NCBI GenBank assembly: GCA_034336665.1
Contig: JAPFBE010000013.1
Location: 17,525,056 to 17,589,055, forward strand
From: Luscinia megarhynchos
Taxonomy: Eukaryota; Chordata; Aves; Passeriformes; Turdidae
DNA: 64,000 nucleotides
Direction: 5' to 3'
Shown: positions 35,301 through 46,200 of the stretch, piece after piece
How the letters are laid out: each line of letters starts with the position of its first letter
Numbering within the stretch: position 1 is the first letter of the stretch
Translations under genes and position numbers: made by a program
Notes under the pieces: model-generated
Databases searched by the model: none
Seen by the model: only the letters and a program-made list of their open reading frames with translations
Told to the model about the DNA's origin: nothing

Positions 35301-36650
35301 ATATTGCACTGGATTCTCCATTTTGCTGACGCCTCACTCTTCTTGTCCTACCAAGAAGCACTGAGCATGTTCTGAATAAACACCAGAGAGACCCTGCTTT
35401 GAAAGGCTGACACCTCATGGCACAAATTGAGAGTTAAGGTCAGACTGCCTTTGTGCAGTGCAATGCCAAACGTGGAATCCTGGCTGTGGGAACCTCAGCT
35501 GAAAAAAAACTGCTAAGTCTGCCCTGAATTTCTCAAAGTTCACTACAGAGCAGCACCAACTCATAGAGCTGCAAAACACAAACAGCAACTGCACGGTAAG
35601 GGTCTGAATCAGAATTGTCACTGGCACACTGCTGTAGACAAGCACTGCTGCAGCAAGGGGCATCACTGAGCTGGCATCACCTCACTGCAGCTGATGGAGA
35701 GATGTTACTGCATGGAGGAACCAACTGTGGGATCCTCGTGCAGCGTGGAGAGAGGGGAGGGGAAAGGGGAAAGGAGCCTGGAAACAGCTACAAACTCACT
35801 GCCAGCCAGCTGTGACTGGAGCCTCCATCCAGATGCACATGACTGGACACAGAGGCAGGCAGAGCTTGCACCATGGGCAAAGAAAGAAGTGCTGGACTTT
35901 GTCCTGTAGCCCCTTGAGCTCTCCAGGCCCTCAGGGCAGCCTGGCTGGGGGTGCAGACTGGGGCAGGAAACAGGCATCGTGTCCAGGTGACAAAGTGGCA
36001 GAAGGAAAGCTGTGCATAAATCCTCATGAAGCCTGGACTAGTCTTTTGCTTCACTAGGACATAAAAAATTCAGTAAATAATTGTTTCTGAAACGAATATT
36101 TTGGGTTTTTTCCCTATTTTGGTTTTCCAGTTCTAAATATGTAGTTGCCTGACTTCAGCATGTTGTCTTTTGTGTAGGGCATTTCATAGATCCTATTTTT
36201 CCCATGCTTCTTGTGAAGACTTGAGCCTGCATTTCAATTTTAAGCAGCATTTTCTCAACAAGTGGCCCTTTCAGCATTGCTGCTGGTGATGCTGGGCAGA
36301 GAGAAGTGAGGACTGATCCCACACAGAATTACTGTGGGGCAGCTGAGAGAGCAGAGCTCAGAGCTTTGCTGATGCCTCTTTCCAGGGAAGAGCTCCCTGC
36401 CATGTCCCTGGACACTCCCTGCAGGATGTGTTATCAGCACAGAGCCTCTGCTTCCACCTCTGGCAGAGCACAGGGATGAGCAAAGTGCCAGAGTCTGTGC
36501 CTGGTGCAGAGATGATCCTCTTGGCTCTCCTACTAAATATTTCATTGGAACCAAGTTCAGGGCTCAGCCAGACTGGCTCCAGAGCCCTTGAACATAGTCT
36601 GCATGAAGGAGATGACAAACTCAGCCCAGCTTAGTTTGGCTCAGCTCGTG
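32346..36650. other. Unique DNA with CA/TG microsatellite; GC-rich patches
   Basis: A compound (CA)n/(TG)n microsatellite with partial hairpin symmetry lies at 34688-34731. Patches at 33550-34330 and 35400-36060 are richer in G+C and therefore carry overlapping frames of 60-111 codons on both strands; none has a domain or splice support. 'ttctgaataaacaccagaga' near 35370 resembles an LTR poly(A) region but no LTR could be delimited. Confidence 0.45.
34688..34731. repeat. Compound (CA)n-(TG)n microsatellite with hairpin symmetry
   Basis: A CA-rich arm is followed by ATATAT and a TG-rich arm, so the single strand can fold back imperfectly, with about 14 of 20 pairs matching. Confidence 0.6.
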
Positions 36651-36656
36651 TTTTCC

Positions 36657-36686
36657 AGCTCAGCTCAGCTCAGCTCAGCTCAGCTC
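36657..36686 (+). repeat. Pentanucleotide microsatellite (AGCTC)6
   Basis: Six perfect AGCTC units, preceded by degenerate copies from about 36620 ('cagcccagct', 'ggctcagctcg'). Units that share AGCT also occur in immunoglobulin switch repeats, but six copies in gene-poor DNA suggest an ordinary microsatellite. Confidence 0.9.
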
Positions 36687-39600
36687 ATGTCTCTCCAAGA
36701 CAGCACTTGCCCCCCAGCCCATTAGGAGTGAGGAATATGCAAAAGGGATAGCTTGCTAGCTTTAGTGGTGTCCCTAACAAGGCATTTCTTTCTCTGGTGT
36801 CAGCTGTTGCTTCTCCTCCCAGGTCTTCTTCCCCTCCCCTACAGCTTTTCTAGTTTGCTTCCTCCTGAGGCTTTAATAAGAAATGAGGTTGAGGGAGGCA
36901 GAAGCAAGAACAATTGCACAGAAAAGGATATCAGGTATCTGAATTCCTCCTGTGTAGATAAGTAGTTCTTAGCAAATATGGTCAAAAGCGTTTGGTGGAA
37001 GCAGCTTTATGTTTGATAGTATCAGCTTGTTATAACTGGGACATTTTGCAGGAAATATTGATTATAATGATATTTCACTTTGAACAAAATGGAAAGTAAT
37101 GAAGCCACCTTCTCATTTTCTGTAAAGCATCATTTTTCTAATGTTTTGAAATGACAAGCTGATCAGACTGGAACCCCTTGGCTCCATTTTGGAGTGGTTT
37201 TCACTGCAAATTTTCACTTTTAAATGAAAAATTATAACTGACAAATGTCAAAATAGAAAGTAACATTTTAATTAAAAACATTTGCAGGGAAGATTCTGAA
37301 AATAAACATTCTCTTCTGATCGAATATGGAAAGAGTCAAAATCCTGGACTGTCTCTGAGACAGAAATTTTGGCTCCTGCATAGCTCTGATAATATCCAGA
37401 GCTGTAGCAAAGCATTGATCCTGGATTCCTTGACCAGTCAAAACTGCTTTTGTCTGTGTGTGTGTGTTTTCTGCAGATGGCTTCCATCCCTCTTTATTGT
37501 AGCAGCTCCTAATATCAGCCAAAAATATCTGCACAAAAGCCTCTGTTATGTCTCTGGGCTTGAATTCTGGCCAATGTTACATATATGGAGAATAGAAACC
37601 CAGTATCTTGAATGGCTATCTTTTGCATTATACTGACAGAGCCCGAGCTGGATAAAATGCAGTGTGCAAACTGAAATTGAATGAGCCATAAAGACTGAAA
37701 TTATTCATTTGGGAGGTATGTTCTGAGTGTCACTGACACCTTTGAGATCAGGGAAAAATAAATAAAAGCATTTTCTCTTTTGTTATTAGTTTGTATCTTT
37801 GCTTAGTGAACTGTGTGCTGAGAAGCCAGAAAGGTCCTGCAAGGGACAGAGAACTTAAAATTTCCATTATGCTCTTGCTCTGTGGCAGCATTTGGTATAG
37901 GTGAAGTGCCTTCTAAAATCAACCTCTGCACAGGGAATGCAAAATGTGAAGCAGCTTGCAAACTACATGGCTTTGTCTCTCATTATTGCAGAAATAAAAC
38001 TTCCTTTTAGATATTGCCACAAAAACGGGGGTTCCAGATGCAGTTTTGAATTACAGACTGGCAACAACAAAGATATGGATTTTCCAGAAGTGCCATTTTC
38101 CATTCCAGCATCCCTATTAAATTCTAGAGTTATATGTGTTCCTTATTTTAGAATTAATATATCTGATAAGAGGATTGCTTGTCCGAATCCTCTGCAGTGC
38201 CAGGGGAGAAAGGGTGCAGGTTTTTAGAGTAAGATGTCAACTGGAGCACTTAGGCTTTTCTAAGCTATATGCATTTCTAAAAAACTCTATCTAGTAGTCA
38301 CCAATTACTTTCCACTTACTGCAATTCTTAAAACAGGAGAATATACAGCATGAGAAAACAAAGCTGAAACCATCTATTCATTATTCTACAGACTTTTACT
38401 GCCTCTCCTTACAACACCAAGGGGTTTCCCATGGCCTGTATCTCAATAACCTCTGCTAAGCCATGCAGGACTGCTGCTGGTAGGTGGGCTGCTCTCAGCA
38501 ATAGTGCAGCCTGGCCAGCACACTGCTTCCCCAGCGGCTGGGTGCCCCAGCAGCAGAGGGTGTGGCTGCCTGGTGGTGCCAGACCTGCACAGCAGTCCCT
38601 GCAGTGCAAACAGGTGCCCTTTACTGCAGCCCAGGCAGTGGGATGTGGCTGAAGGGCTGTCAGCACTCAGACATTGCATTGGTGTTACAAATTGATTACA
38701 AATTGCAGGAAAACCTGTGTGGGGTTTGGAGAGTGTTGCAAGCTCCACTTGGGAGATTCTCATCCCTTTTGTTCAGCTAAGCCCAGGGGATCCTGGACCA
38801 TGCAAAGGTCTGCAGAGTTTAAGGTATTTTCATATCTCTGGATTATGTTTGGGAAAGAATGGTCTCATGCTGAAAGCTTCAAGCCAGCATGGAAGAGAGC
38901 AGTTTGGAGGGGATTTGGCCTTAGAAACACATCCATAGGCCCCAGAGAGCCTTGTTCTCTGTCCAAACTGCAGCTGTCCTGGTGGGAGCCCACTTCCCCC
39001 ATCTGGGAGAGACTGCAGGAGGGGATGGCACAAAACAGGTCGTCAGACATAAGGTTTCCAGCATGCTGTAGTGACAGGGAATTTTTTCTGTCATGGGATC
39101 ATTCGAGCAGCCCTTGTTCCACCCACCTTTATCATCACTGAAACAATGGATGGCATATCTTGCCTGCTATTGTCTGGGTGGCAAATACACTTCAAGAAGG
39201 GAATGAAAGGTGGGTGTGGAAAAAGCTTGACTGCTATAATTGTATCCTATTAGTTTAAACATTTCTCCTCCTTTTCTGTACCTTTATTGAGACTAAAGAC
39301 AAGGGACTGTGTAAAGATGTTATCTGGAGTTGTTTGTTGTTTAAATTTCTATTTTTTTAAATTGGAAATGAATATTTATACTATTCAGTATCAATTGTAG
39401 TTTTAATGAATCAAAATCCTTCAACACTTTTATCCTTGTTTTAATTTCTACCAGTCCCTAGGAAGCTCCCCTCAACAGGCTAAACACTTAGATTTAAATG
39501 ACATTTCCTTGTTCACAAAACCAATGATTTCTTATGTGATTTGTGTCACTGGGAAAAGTGACATAATTCTTGGGAGGGATGAGATCTTGTAGGTTAGGTT

Positions 39601-41857
39601 ATATTATCTTGAGTTATCACATGAATCTTATTATTCTGTGTAGGCTCCTCATCTTTTTTTTATGTTTCCATCATATTCCACTGAAGACTTTGATGTACAT
39701 TCAGAAGCAGGTTGAACTGTGGCAGACAGTTTCTCTCTCTAGCTTCTGCCTGGCCCTTTTCTGGGAAACATCTGCCCCTGCAACATGGACTGTGGGGCTT
39801 CTCCTAAATCCATGCAGTTAACTGCCAGGTTTATTAAAGGAGATTTTAATCTGTTTTGATTCATGGCAACATACAGCCCTGCACAATGTGATGGTCAAGA
39901 GGTGGCTCAAAAGCCACCCAGTCACCTTAGCCACAGGGACAGCATCTTTCAGGAGATGACAGAGGGGACAATGAGAGAGCAGAGATCACTTCAGCAGTGG
40001 GATTTCAATCTGACAGAAAATGTGTGGCAAGATCCTTAAAACCTCCCAAGGAAGTTACAGGACAGCAAAATATTAATGTGTTTGTTCCCCCGTCAATGTA
40101 ATTTTTCTTTCTCCCATGGGCCTGCACAAGTTCTTGGTCTGATGCCACCGTTGTTAGGGTGACAGCCATCTTCAGCTCTTTCTTGAATTTTCCAATAACG
40201 TTCCAGTATAAAATCCAAAGAAGGAATGGCAGCATTGTCTGCCTTATGCAGCTGCTGTGAAATTTTGTGGCACTAAAGCACAGGAAGAAAAACAAAATCT
40301 TGAAAGCTGGTAATCCCTGCACTTTGTTGGTTACAGAAAAACCAGGTTAATCCCAAAATATTGCTGCTGTTTCTGGTGCTGACATACCATCTGCTCTTTG
40401 TGCTTGACTTGACCGGGTGTGAACTTTAAAGCCCCTCTTGTAGATGACACTTATTTGTGTCTTCAGAAATTTTACCTCCTTTTAAACACACTTTTGTTCT
40501 CGCTTGTGGAAACCCGTGTGCTTTAATGATGTGATAATTGCCAGCAGCAGCAGCAGACACTAGGGGTTGGTTTTTGAGCTCTTTCTGGAAGGGTTTTGGT
40601 GGAGCCTGATGGAGCTCTCAGGTGCAGCAGTGTGGTCTCCTGCTGGTTTGGCAGCGTGTTTGCCTTGTTCCCGAGTGGTAGACAGAACCAAGAGCACTTA
40701 CTTTTGGCAGCTATGAATAGGAATAGGTAAAAAGTCTTGCTGCACACTGGCTAAAGTGCTCAGAGCACCTGCCCCAAGAACTGATGGATAAATCCCTTGC
40801 AGCAGGTTGTCTTTTAAAAGAAAGTTATACAAGGATAGTACAGTGCCATTTCAAACAAAAGCTACTATTAAGCCTAGCCAGGCTGCAAGTAACCCAAAAA
40901 TTACTATATTTCTATAGCAGGGCACATTTTGAATGCAGCTGCCTGACCAAACTGGAATGGAAGTAAAAAAAAATTATTTTGGCTTAAAGGAAGCAAAATT
41001 ACTTTCTGAGATCAGTACTGCACCTTGCTTTAGAAAGCATCTTATTTTTGAAATTTTCTATAGCAATAAAGCAATTTATTTAAACTGCTTCTAGCAACCC
41101 ACAACCCAATTTTCCTTCTTCATTACAAGTGTTTATGACAAACACATCACCCAGGATTTTTTCGTGTATGCAGACATGAATACAGCTTCCCTAAGTAATA
41201 GGATTGCCTGTTTTATGCCAGATACACACTTAACACATACATTTGTAATGCAATTATTGATGCAATGGATTAAATATGGAAACCACTAAACCCCAGAAGA
41301 AACTAATTTTCAGTCACTGATAGGATAGGAGGATTCATGTACACTAGGAGGAACTAGTGCAACAAATAGAAAATGTAAACTGTGACAGTATTCCTTGATT
41401 TATCAAAATTATTGGAACAAGTCTGTATGCCAAAAATAGACCAGTTTGAAACTGTGTTAAGCCAAAATATTTTAAATAAACATAAATACAAGTGTGTGCA
41501 GAAATTCTGTTAAAAGAACAGTTTGAAGATTGCTGAGTCGCTTCACAAAAAAATCAGGAAGTGTCAGAATTACAATGATTATCAGGAGATAAATGTCCAC
41601 TCCACTGAGTCTATGTATCATGGCATGGTTTTTAATGACACAGTTGCATATAGATTTTTTCCAAAGGACCATACCTCATTCATCATGCAGGATGGATGCT
41701 GCTCACTTAATCAGCAGTTATTTAGTCTCTTGTTTACTCCATGTTTCACAGATGAGAGGACTCAAGCCTTATTTGCTGCACCTTATTCAAACCCTTCTCT
41801 AAAGACAGAATTTTCAGCTACCTCCTGGGTTTTTCTATTGACCTCATCCCTCATGTG
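36687..41857. other. Unique DNA, no gene supported
   Basis: GC-rich at 38409-39140, where frames overlap on both strands, including a plus frame of 155 codons (38674-39141) without domains. A short (CAG)4-5 lies near 40545. The rest is AT-rich with no recognised repeat. Confidence 0.5.
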
Positions 41858-41980
41858 GTATCTGAGCACTTTGCAATGAATGCATTTATTTATACAAGAC
41901 CCTTGTGAGAATGAGAGATATTATTAGCCCTATTTCACAGATTCACAGACAAAATTATCTTTTTCCAGTCTGAGGCACCT
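41858..41980 (+). mobile_element. Fossil MIR-like SINE core
   Basis: The order 'tgagcactttgcaatgaatg', 'catttatttatacaagaccc', 'ttgtgagaatgagagatatt', 'attagccctatttcacagat' and then 'tctgaggcacc' follows the MIR consensus from its AGCACTTTACA core to the ATTATTATCCCCATTTTACAGATG block and GAGGCAC end. MIR-type tRNA-SINEs were active before the amniote radiation and survive in birds as heavily mutated copies. A second match to the block, 'catgtttcacagatgagagg', lies at about 41741-41760. Confidence 0.68.
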
Positions 41981-42569
41981 ATGGCCAGATTTTTACAGTG
42001 TGCTTAGCTTTATCTGTTTAAAGCAGAGCTCAGGTCCTATGGAGCTCAGTTGCAGCTGGAATAGTCAGCATTTCAGGAAATCAGGCTCCAGAATACAAAG
42101 TCAGATACCCAGAATTTAAAACACAGATAATTTCTTTCTGCTTGGAGGAACTTTGGTTTTTGCTGTTCCTGATTTCTTGTCCAATCCATTCCTTCTCCCT
42201 GATCCATTCCCCTATCCCTATCCCTGACTGCTGCCCTGTCTCCTCTCAGGCATATGAGGGGAGCCAGGGTCAGGTATGGCCATGAGATGACTGGGCAATG
42301 CAAAAGGCAGAATTCAGAAGGTGGGCAGCAAGAAGGGGCTTGGAGGAGGGATTTAGAAACTTTGTCTGGGTGGGTAGGCATGGGGTTAGAAAAGCAGTGC
42401 TCAGCTGGAGTTGATACTTGTGAGGGATATGAAGGAAAACAATAGAAGCTTCTGTTCTATTTAGCAGTAAAAGGATGAACAAGAAAAACGTGGAGCCATT
42501 GCTGAATGGGGCAGGTGATTTAGCAAAAGGAGACGGACCACAGCCTGGATAAAAGAGAAAACATTTCCC
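41981..42569. other. Unique DNA
   Basis: Nothing recognised. (TATCCC)2-3 is seen near 42212-42224. The frame at 42073-42381 minus (102 codons) includes that simple repeat and is treated as chance. Confidence 0.5.
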
Positions 42570-42745
42570 AGTGAGAACAGGCAGGCTGTGGAGCTGGCTG
42601 CTGAGATAGGCTGAGCAGGCTACATCCTTGGAAGTTTTGAAGGAGGTTAAATGGATACAGCCCTGATAAGCTTGATCTGATTTCTTGACCGACTCTGCTT
42701 TCAGCAGGAGCTTGGATTAAGGAAATTCCTGGAGTCTTTCCCACA
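42570..42745 (+). mobile_element. Old degenerate CR1 3' fragment, plus orientation
   Basis: The order of words matches a diverged CR1 3' end: 'ggctgtggagctggctgctg', 'acatccttggaagttttgaa', 'ggaggttaaatggatacagc', then 'cttgatctgatttcttgacc' and 'agcaggagcttggattaagg'. Identity is low and the terminal octamer is not clear, so this is a less certain call than the other CR1 copies. Confidence 0.55.
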
Positions 42746-43118
42746 GAATAACCATGCTGTTTCATCACCACTCTATTTCGCAAGCATGTTTTTCCCAAAA
42801 AACATCTCATCTATGATTTTATTGTGTTCTTTTTAACATTTGAACTACAGTACTTTTTCAGAAACTTAACTGCAAGAATCACACTTTAGTCCTGGGCTGG
42901 TTCATGTCCAGCAGGGCAGGCATTTGGCATTTACTTAAATTTTCCCTGCACGTATGAACAGAGATATTCTCTTCTTCTCTTGCAATGGGCTACAATGAAG
43001 TGAAATTTGGAAAGTTTATTCATGGGAAGAGGCAAATTACATTCCTGACATGAGGACCATAGTTTCTTTAAAATAGAAGGATGTGGGTACTTTTCAAATT
43101 GAGGTTGGAAGAAGGCAC
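42746..43118. other. Unique DNA
   Basis: About 370 bases with nothing recognised. Confidence 0.5.
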
Positions 43119-43262
43119 CAAAAAAATAAAAACAAATGAACAAACAAAACCAAAACAAAAAAACAAACAAAAAAAAAATCAAGAAAAAAAAACCAAGAAA
43201 AAAACACCTCAAAACAAAAACAAAACAAAACAAAACAAAAAAAAAAAAAACCAAAAAAACCC
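43119..43262 (+). repeat. A-rich tract of (CAAAA)n type
   Basis: About 140 bases almost only of A and C, with five tandem CAAAA units near 43213-43238 and a long A run after them. The frames through it (Lys/Asn/Gln/Pro on the plus strand; a 176-codon Phe/Leu-rich frame on the minus strand) come from the repeat. A poly(A) end of a processed insertion is possible, but no source gene or flanking duplication was seen. Confidence 0.8.
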
Positions 43263-46200
43263 AGACCTGGGGAAAAAAGTTGCTTTCCCCTAACCTCAAA
43301 TAAAGAAAACCACCAGCACCACTAGTGGAAGGAATATTTCCACTCAATAGTTGTAGCCTCACAAAGCAATACAGGTACCAGCTGATGTTGAGAACAGTCT
43401 TAAAATATATTGTGAACTCCAAGTCACCTAGGACAAGGGGTTTTGTAGGAATCTTTTGCACATTACTTTCCCATGATAAAGATACAGTAAGCAGGAAATA
43501 TACTGCCAGAAAAGAATGGCAAATCTAAACCTGGCTCAGCTGTGGTTCTCTTGAGTGCACAGCCTGAAGCCTCTCCTTGTTCTCACAGAAATATTTCTGC
43601 ATAGTTTCTTTTTGTGTGCAGTACTGTGGATCAAATGAAAATAAGAAAACTCCTTAAGAATTTTTCCGTCCATAAATGGATTTCAGAAATTTCAAAGTGC
43701 CTTGCCAATAAAGATGTAGTTTAAAGGTTTGAAAATACAGAAGATTGCATAAGTGTAAAGCTGTACCCTATTGATTCCTTGCTCATTTTCTCTCAACCAA
43801 TAGAATGGTATTAAGCTGCTGTGGGGGCAGAGGACTCTGCATGAGTGCAATTTACTCTAGTTATGCATACATAAACATACATACACACATGAAGAAGCAG
43901 TTACACCAAACTAGGGGAAGGTACCATTACCTGAGGAACACATTAGTGCAGACAGATTTCCATCATTAACCAAGCCAGTTTTTAATCTGTGAAGGTTTTT
44001 CACCCTTCAGTAGATACAGTTACATAAATATCACTTCCTTAGTTGAATGCTTGTTGAGGTTGGTGCTGAAATCCATATTGGGCAGTTACCTCTCTTCCAG
44101 AGTGGAGGTCCCTGCAGAAGCAGTGCTGGTGCTGGGATGCTGAAATTACTCCTGTAGTGTCAAGAACCTGTACAATCCTCCCTCCACTTCTCTCCTAACA
44201 TCACCATTTTTAACTGGAGCACTTGGGGGGCAGTGCCCTCCCACATGGGTCCAATGAGGTTGTTGGGATCTAGATGGGGCTGCTAAACCTCAACTGCTCA
44301 GCAAACAACCAAAGTGTTCCAGTTGAGGGCAATATGGTCTTCAAATACCCTCAGGTTTTAACATTCACAGCTCTGGTCACTATGAGCAGTGACAATGCCC
44401 TTTCTAGCCCACAGGAAATAAACTGGAAGACCATTTTGTCCCTTTCTCAGATGGGTTCACAATTTCGTGCTGAGCCATGCCCTGCAACAGGACTGAAGTT
44501 CAGCCAGGAGATGAATGAATGAATTAATGCTTAGATGTCACAGCAGGCTTAATCCCTGTAACTTTAATTTCCTTTACCTTTATAGGGTAGCAAAAGGAAG
44601 ATGTAACTTTTTAATTTTTTTTTAAGGGAATGAATCTTGTGGCTGTAGGGGATGGTCTTCATTGAAGCAACTCTCTATTTACTTTCAAAAAAAGAAAGAT
44701 TTAGGTTTATTGGAATCATTCAGTGAAAAAGCACAGAAGGAACAGGTCATCCTCCTATCTCTCATTTCCTCTGCTTTTTTTCTACCCCCTCACACGGTTT
44801 GAAGGGGACATTTTGACATCTGGTCTTCAATTTGAGGCTGTTTTTGGCACTAATTTTTAGTTTCACTGGGAGCATTTGAACTCTTGAATAGCATTTATCT
44901 TATCTTCACCACACCATGTAGTTACTGCTACAAAAGAGGTGAGAGATAGAGAGAGATGCCTGGTACTTCCCAGCTGAGCCAACTGCTGCTACCAACCTGC
45001 TTTTTGTACTGAACACTGAGCTGTGCATTAGGGTTGAAATGAGAGTTTTTTTGTCTGAGTTAGAAGCAATAAATAAAAATTGAGAACAGACAGTAGTCAT
45101 TGACAGTCATTTGGTACCTAGTGAATTATATTCTTGAGTTAGCAGGGATTCATATGTTCACTGAGTGACTTTTTTCCTAGGTACAATTGCTCTTGGAGAC
45201 ATCTGTGATGGTACTAATTCTATAATTACAACCCTCTCTATCTCTTGAGCCTCTTCATTTCCTGCTTGATAATTTTGCATTTTTAGAGAAGTCCAAGAAA
45301 AAGATCTCTTTTTCACAAGAAGGAAGCATGATGTGCATCCTGAGAGTCTCACTGACAGGTAGCTCCTTAAACCTGTAGCCTCATAGTCAGTTTATGGTTT
45401 TGGGTGGGGCACATACAATTTATCAGACCTTGCTGGTAACTTGGTATGAACATTTTCCAGGGTTTTTGGTTGTCAAAGTGCATTTAAAAGATAAAAGCAT
45501 TTAATGAACAGCATTGCTCTTTGTGGATCCTGCTTGGCCCAAGGCCATCAAACCAGGGACAGGGCTGGTGTGGGATGTTGCTGTGAAGATGAAGGTGCTG
45601 GAAAGTTGTGTGGCTCTGTGCTCCCAGAGAGCTGATGTAGAGGAAGGGAAAGGAAAATGGCCAGGCTAGGAAGGTTTCTTTCTGGGGAAAGGTTTATAGA
45701 TGGAGGCTGTGCAGTGAAGGGAAGAAAGATTCACAGATTTTCAGTGGTAGTCTTGCTCTTCGTTTTCTAAACAAACCTCTTAGTTCTGTTCAGGAAAAAA
45801 AAAAAAAAGAATAACAAGGGGCAGGATGGTAATATAGAAAGCAGTGAATGCTAGAGAAAAGGTAAATCAGTCATGCCTACCTACTGTAGTACAAACTTAC
45901 AAGATAATAGGATATTGGAAACGTGTCTGTCAAAGCAAAGAAGTCAGGGAGAAAGGCCAAAATACAGTGAGAGTTACCTATTTGCTGAGTTCCATAACCA
46001 TAACAGGCATTCACAAACAAGCCTAGGCTGTTATTTTTAAGGGCTGCAATACAGTTATTGTACATCACATTGATGCCAGGGCAGAGGTGATTTGGGATTT
46101 GTACAGGGACAAAAGTGCACCAGCTCAAGGTGACAACTCATTTGTCTAGATCCATTCAGACATGCTGCAAAGGCAAAGAGGATATGAGTGACATCTTTGT

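Noticed and set aside
35340..35400. LTR-like end 'gttctgaataaacaccagag'
   Set aside because: There is one AATAAA in a suggestive setting but no TG start, TATA order or primer site, so no LTR could be delimited.
38674..39141. 155-codon plus-strand frame
   Set aside because: It lies in a GC-rich patch with competing frames on both strands; no domain, signal peptide or splice context, and Trp/Cys/Ser-rich composition typical of chance translation.
42931..43461. 176-codon minus-strand frame
   Set aside because: Its Phe/Leu/Val-rich middle is the reverse of the CAAAA tract; the flanks show no splice signals or domain.
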